Positions 5,631 to 8,682 of a stretch of 8,682 nucleotides of DNA are shown here, piece after piece. How positions within the stretch are numbered: the first letter of the stretch is position 1; each line of letters opens with the position of its first letter. The translations under genes were made by a program, and so were the position numbers. Below the pieces are notes generated by a model. That model saw nothing but the letters and a program-made list of their open reading frames with translations. It searched no databases and was not told the DNA's origin. Origin of the DNA: Terriglobia bacterium (lineage in GTDB: Bacteria > Acidobacteriota > Terriglobia > UBA7540); NCBI GenBank assembly GCA_030042795.1, contig JASHYZ010000222.1, forward strand, positions 1 through 8,682, in the 5' to 3' direction.

Positions 5631-7031
5631 TTAGCTCGCGCGCCGCTTCAACACTGGCGTGAGGGCCTGCCCGGTGTAGGACTTCTTCACCCGCGCGACC
5701 TGCTCGGGAGTACCTTGGGCAACTACCGTTCCGCCTTTTTCGCCGCCTTCGGGTCCCAAGTCGATGATCCAGTCGGCCTGTTTCACAACGTCGAGATTAT
5801 GCTCGATGATGATGATGGTGTTGCCGAGGTCGGTGAGCTGGTTCAAAACCTGCATGAGCTGCTTCACATCGTCGAAGTGCAGTCCGGTGGTAGGTTCGTC
5901 CAGGATGTAGAGCGTGCGTCCAGTCTGGCGTCGGCTGAGTTCGCGCGCCAGCTTCATACGCTGCGCCTCCCCGCCCGAAAGCGTGGTGGAAGACTGGCCC
6001 ACGTGCAGGTAGCCCAAACCCACGTCAACCATGGTCTGAAGCTTCTGCTTGATTTTCGGAATGTTCTCAAAGTAAGGCAATGCGTCGCGCGCCGTCAAAT
6101 CGAGCACGTCAGCAATGGAAAGGCCCTTGAAACGTACGGCCAGGGTCTCCGCGTTATAGCGACGGCCGCCGCAAACCTCGCAAGTGACGAAAACGTCAGG
6201 CAGGAAGTTCATTTCGATGCGTCGCAGGCCGTCGCCCTGGCAAGCCTCGCAGCGTCCACCCTTCACGTTGAAGCTGAAACGCCCCGCCCGGTAACCGCGC
6301 TCGCGTGACTCAGGCAACATGGCAAAAATCTCTCGGATCAGCGTGAAAAGTCCAGTGTAAGTAGCTGGATTCGAGCGCGGGGTGCGCCCGATGGGTGACT
6401 GGTCAATTTCGATGACCTTGTCGATGTGCTCGATTCCTTCGAGCGCGCGGTGCTCGCCCGGTTCTTCGAGTGATCGATAGAGTTTCTTGGCTAAGGCCCG
6501 ATAGAGAATGTCGTTTACCAGCGTCGATTTGCCGGAGCCCGAAACCCCGGTGACCAACGTCAGCAGGCCGAGGGGAAATTTCACATCGATATTCTTCAGG
6601 TTGTTGGCTTGGGCTCCCAGCAGCGTCAACGTCTTGCCGTTCGAGCGCCGCCGCGAATCCGGAACGTGTACTTCGAGACGCCTGGCCAGATACTGGCCGG
6701 TGAGGGACTGAGGGTCCGACGCGATCACAGCCGGCGTGCCGGAGGCCACCAGCTCTCCTCCCTGCTTGCCCGCGCCGGGACCGAGATCGATCACCCAGTC
6801 AGCATGGCGAATGGTCTCTTCGTCGTGCTCCACCACCAACACGGTGTTGCCCAAATCGCGCAGGCGCTCCATGGATTGGATCATCCGCAAATTGTCGCGA
6901 GGGTGAAGGCCGATGGAAGGCTCGTCCAGGACGTAAAGCACGCCGCGCAGCTTCGAGCCGATCTGCGTGGCTAGGCGGATGCGCTGGCTTTCACCGCTCG
7001 AAAGCGAAGCGGCTGAACGGTCGAGGCTCAA
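5631..7031 (-). CDS. uvrA: UvrA, C-terminal half (downstream of an internal stop)
   Basis: This is the second half of the excinuclease ABC damage-sensing ATPase, in the same frame as the first half and separated from it by one TAG. It has 466 codons from TTG 7031 to TAA. In order, numbering that TTG codon as 1: signature I LSSGE (10-14; consensus is LSGGE), Walker B I VLDEPS (34-39), Walker [12 protein letters not shown] (162-170), the C-terminal zinc module Cys261-x2-Cys264 and Cys284-x2-Cys287, signature II LSGGE (351-355) and Walker [15 protein letters not shown] (377-388). Apart from the Gly-to-Ser change, the ATPase motifs look intact. TTG 7031 would normally encode an internal Leu and has no ribosome binding site, so independent translation is doubtful. 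Alone this half lacks Walker A I and the UvrB-binding region. It is most likely part of a uvrA broken by a nonsense codon or a sequence error. Confidence 0.85.
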   Translation of the reverse strand: MSLDRSAASLSSGESQRIRLATQIGSKLRGVLYVLDEPSIGLHPRDNLRMIQSMERLRDLGNTVLVVEHDEETIRHADWVIDLGPGAGKQGGELVASGTPAVIASDPQSLTGQYLARRLEVHVPDSRRRSNGKTLTLLGAQANNLKNIDVKFPLGLLTLVTGVSGSGKSTLVNDILYRALAKKLYRSLEEPGEHRALEGIEHIDKVIEIDQSPIGRTPRSNPATYTGLFTLIREIFAMLPESRERGYRAGRFSFNVKGGRCEACQGDGLRRIEMNFLPDVFVTCEVCGGRRYNAETLAVRFKGLSIADVLDLTARDALPYFENIPKIKQKLQTMVDVGLGYLHVGQSSTTLSGGEAQRMKLARELSRRQTGRTLYILDEPTTGLHFDDVKQLMQVLNQLTDLGNTIIIIEHNLDVVKQADWIIDLGPEGGEKGGTVVAQGTPEQVARVKKSYTGQALTPVLKRRAS

Positions 7032-7034
7032 CTA
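7032..7034 (-). other. uvrA: In-frame TAG interrupting uvrA at the GLGY motif
   Basis: The minus strand reads GGC CTT GGT TAG TTG AGC CTC GAC, that is G-L-G-stop-L-S-L-D. UvrA proteins normally have GLGYL here, and the second half of this same gene has [11 protein letters not shown] at the equivalent place. One base change from a Tyr codon (TAT or TAC) explains the stop. There is no frameshift and no missing sequence around it. Confidence 0.9.
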
Positions 7035-8432
7035 ACCAAGGCCGACCGCCAGCAGAAAATCGAGACGCTCCGTGATTTCGCTGAGAATGCGCCGCGCCAG
7101 CAACTCCTGACGTGCGGTAAGTTGGATGGCGCCCAGAACTTCGCGAGCCCGGTCAATGGGCAGGGCCGTGAGATCAGCAATCGAAAGGCCGGCCACTTTC
7201 ACGGCAAGGCTCTCCGGCCGCAGCCGCTTGCCCTGGCAGGCGTGGCATCGCGTAGGCGACATGTACTGCTGATACCACTCTCGGAAGGTCTCCGAAGGGC
7301 TCGAACTTACCCAGGCGTCGAGCAGCGGAATAATGCCGACAAATCTGCCCGTCTTGCGTGGTTTGTCCGTACCTCCATAAAGGATCAGATTTTGAACACG
7401 CCGTGGAAACTTCTCGAACGGCGTGCTGAGATCAAAGCCATAAATCTCGGCGCCGCGTTCAAGGTTGCGCTGCATGGAGGCCGAGGTTCCCCCTGCCGCC
7501 AAGCCACCCTTAAAGAGCGGGCGGGACCAGTCGGCGATCACCTTGGCCGGGTCAAAGTTATAGAGGTTGCCCAGGCCCTTGCACACCGGGCAGGCACCAT
7601 AGACGCTGTTGAACGAAAACGACCGCGGCTCGAGGACCGGCACGCTCACGCCGCATTCCACGCATGCCGACTGCTGCGAATAGAGATGCTCGTCACCCTC
7701 CACCACCGCCACCTGCACCAAGCCGCCGGCGAGCTTCATAGCACTCTCAATAGAGGTGGCAAGCCGTCCCTCGATGCCCGGCTTCACCAGCAGCCGGTCC
7801 ACCACCACTTCCACGTTGTGGTTCTTACGGCGGTCGAGCGCGATAGGCTCGTCAAGGGGCCGTAGCGCGCCGTCCACGCGGACACGCACAAAACCCTGGG
7901 CCGAGAATTGCTCAAAGAGCTTCCGAAACTCACCCTTGCGCCCCCGGACGACCGGCGCCAGGATCATGATGCGCTCGCCGCCTTCGCGCGCGCCTTCACC
8001 GCCCAACGCCATGACAGAGGCCACGATTTGATCCGTGGTTTGGCGTGAGATCGGCCGCCCGCAGTTATGACAATGCGCGGCGCCGGTGGAGGAGTAAAGC
8101 AGGCGCAAGTAATCATAGATCTCCGTGATGGTGCCGACGGTGGAACGGGGACTGCGGCTGGTGGTCTTCTGCTCGATGGAAATAGCCGGACTCAGCCCCT
8201 CAACCGAGTCCACGTCGGGCCGCTCCATTTGGTCGAGGAACTGCCGGGCGTAAGCGGAAAGCGTCTGCACGTAGCGCCGCTGGCCTTCAGCGTAAATCAC
8301 ATCGAACGCCAAGCTCGACTTGCCTGACCCGCTCAAGCCGGTTACCACCGTCAGGCTGCGGCGCGGAATCTCCAGGCTGATATTCTTCAGGTTGTGTTGG
8401 CGGGCGCCGCGCACGGTAATGCGGTCAATCAT
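7032..8432 (-). CDS. uvrA: UvrA, N-terminal half (truncated by TAG)
   Basis: UvrA dimerises, binds UvrB and scans DNA for lesions in nucleotide excision repair. This part has 466 residues. Walker A I is GLSGSGKS at 32-39. The UvrB-binding and DNA-contact regions follow (EQKTTSRSPRSTVGT at about 87-101 is typical of the family). A zinc module is visible as Cys257-x2-Cys260 and Cys281-x2-Cys284, and additional CxxC pairs occur at 121/124 and 396/399. It ends at AVGLG where the family continues Tyr-Leu. With the downstream half, the conceptual protein is 933 codons, close to the usual 940 or so, so nothing is deleted. ATG 8432 has AAGGG 8 bases upstream and matches the family N-terminus. A half-protein without signature I and Walker B I could not form a normal first ATPase site. 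Identity as uvrA is certain; function is not. Confidence 0.9.
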   Translation of the reverse strand: MIDRITVRGARQHNLKNISLEIPRRSLTVVTGLSGSGKSSLAFDVIYAEGQRRYVQTLSAYARQFLDQMERPDVDSVEGLSPAISIEQKTTSRSPRSTVGTITEIYDYLRLLYSSTGAAHCHNCGRPISRQTTDQIVASVMALGGEGAREGGERIMILAPVVRGRKGEFRKLFEQFSAQGFVRVRVDGALRPLDEPIALDRRKNHNVEVVVDRLLVKPGIEGRLATSIESAMKLAGGLVQVAVVEGDEHLYSQQSACVECGVSVPVLEPRSFSFNSVYGACPVCKGLGNLYNFDPAKVIADWSRPLFKGGLAAGGTSASMQRNLERGAEIYGFDLSTPFEKFPRRVQNLILYGGTDKPRKTGRFVGIIPLLDAWVSSSPSETFREWYQQYMSPTRCHACQGKRLRPESLAVKVAGLSIADLTALPIDRAREVLGAIQLTARQELLARRILSEITERLDFLLAVGLG

Positions 8433-8483
8433 TGGTAACCCTTATGACTTCAGAGTCGGGTGGAGACAAAAACCCAAATTCTC

Positions 8484-8512
8484 ATGCTATGAGAGGGAGG
8501 GAAGGACGTCAA
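8484..8512 (-). promoter_or_regulatory. Probable uvrA promoter
   Basis: On the minus strand TTGACG (8512-8507) and TAGCAT (8489-8484) are spaced by exactly 17 bases. This predicts a start near 8477 and a leader of about 45 bases before ATG 8432. I see no obvious SOS operator, but the LexA site of this lineage is not something I can recognise with confidence. Confidence 0.55.
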
Positions 8513-8537
8513 GCGCGCACCACAACCGGTAGTGGGC

Positions 8538-8568
8538 TTGTTCGCCTTCACCAAGATCGGCGTATAAT
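8538..8568 (+). promoter_or_regulatory. Possible rightward promoter leaving the window
   Basis: GGCGTATAATAT at 8559-8570 contains a perfect TATAAT (8563-8568). It shares its GGCG-TATAAT-AT context with the zinc-ribbon promoter. The -35 is poor: TTGTTC at 8538 with a 19-base spacer. It would be divergent from uvrA and drive something beyond the right edge. No coding start is visible in the remaining 110 bases, which contain a weak inverted repeat (GCCTGCG 8585-8591 with CGCAGGC 8625-8631). Confidence 0.3.
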
Positions 8569-8682
8569 ATCCGCCGCTAGTTCCGCCTGCGGCCTGATGC
8601 GTAGCGCAATCTTGGCATTTTGGTCGCAGGCTCAATCGCCCATTGGCAGAACTGCGATTCTACAATCCTTCCCCGCGAATCG

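Noticed and set aside
5121..6308. Long open frame on the plus strand, 395 codons
   Set aside because: It is the shadow of uvrA plus translated repeat arms. The minus-strand frame has clear UvrA motifs, while this one has none.
7032..7034. Genome-wide reassignment of UAG as a sense codon
   Set aside because: htrA and the zinc-ribbon gene both end at TAG in the expected place, and htrA read-through would cross its terminator.
8450..8635. Minus-strand frame of 61 codons upstream of uvrA
   Set aside because: It overlaps the probable uvrA promoter and leader and shows no family features.

Overview
The window reads like a piece of an Acidobacteriota chromosome. This is an inference from protein style and from the dense intergenic hairpin repeats, not from a marker gene. 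Every gene I can support lies on the minus strand. They are few, widely spaced and separated by repeat-rich intergenic DNA.

Layout from left to right. Positions 1-1127 hold no credible gene. They carry several REP-like hairpin elements and, at the right edge, an intrinsic terminator for the next gene. Positions 1128-2705 encode a Do/HtrA periplasmic serine protease with an intact His-Asp-Ser triad and two PDZ domains. Positions 2706-3491 are non-coding, with a second copy of a twin-hairpin element and other small repeats. Positions 3492-4061 encode a zinc-ribbon membrane protein with a recognisable promoter and ribosome binding site. Positions 4170-5626 form an unusual cluster: four pairs of inverted arms, built on a GTTTCAC end followed by degenerate 8-base units, enclose unrelated interiors. 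The outer ends of these arms flank an intact GxxExxY-family protein (PD-(D/E)XK nuclease fold) and the broken 5' end of a second, diverged copy. Positions 5631-8432 hold uvrA, the damage-recognition ATPase of nucleotide excision repair, with a good promoter at about 8484-8512.

The most striking single observation is that uvrA is full length and in one frame except for one TAG codon. The TAG sits exactly where the family has the Tyr of the GLGY motif, and it splits the gene into two equal 466-codon parts. The first ABC signature also departs from consensus (LSSGE instead of LSGGE). htrA and the zinc-ribbon gene both end at TAG, which argues against genome-wide reassignment of UAG. A nonsense mutation or a base-calling error is the simplest explanation.

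The most system-like signal is the repeat and GxxExxY cluster. A second theme is a set of intergenic hairpins whose apical loops are constant (AGCTTGCT, TTCC or AAGA centres) while their stems change in a compensated way. That pattern suggests selection on structure rather than sequence. The genes do not form an obvious pathway: protein quality control, an unknown membrane protein, a repeat-associated nuclease-fold protein and DNA repair simply lie next to each other.
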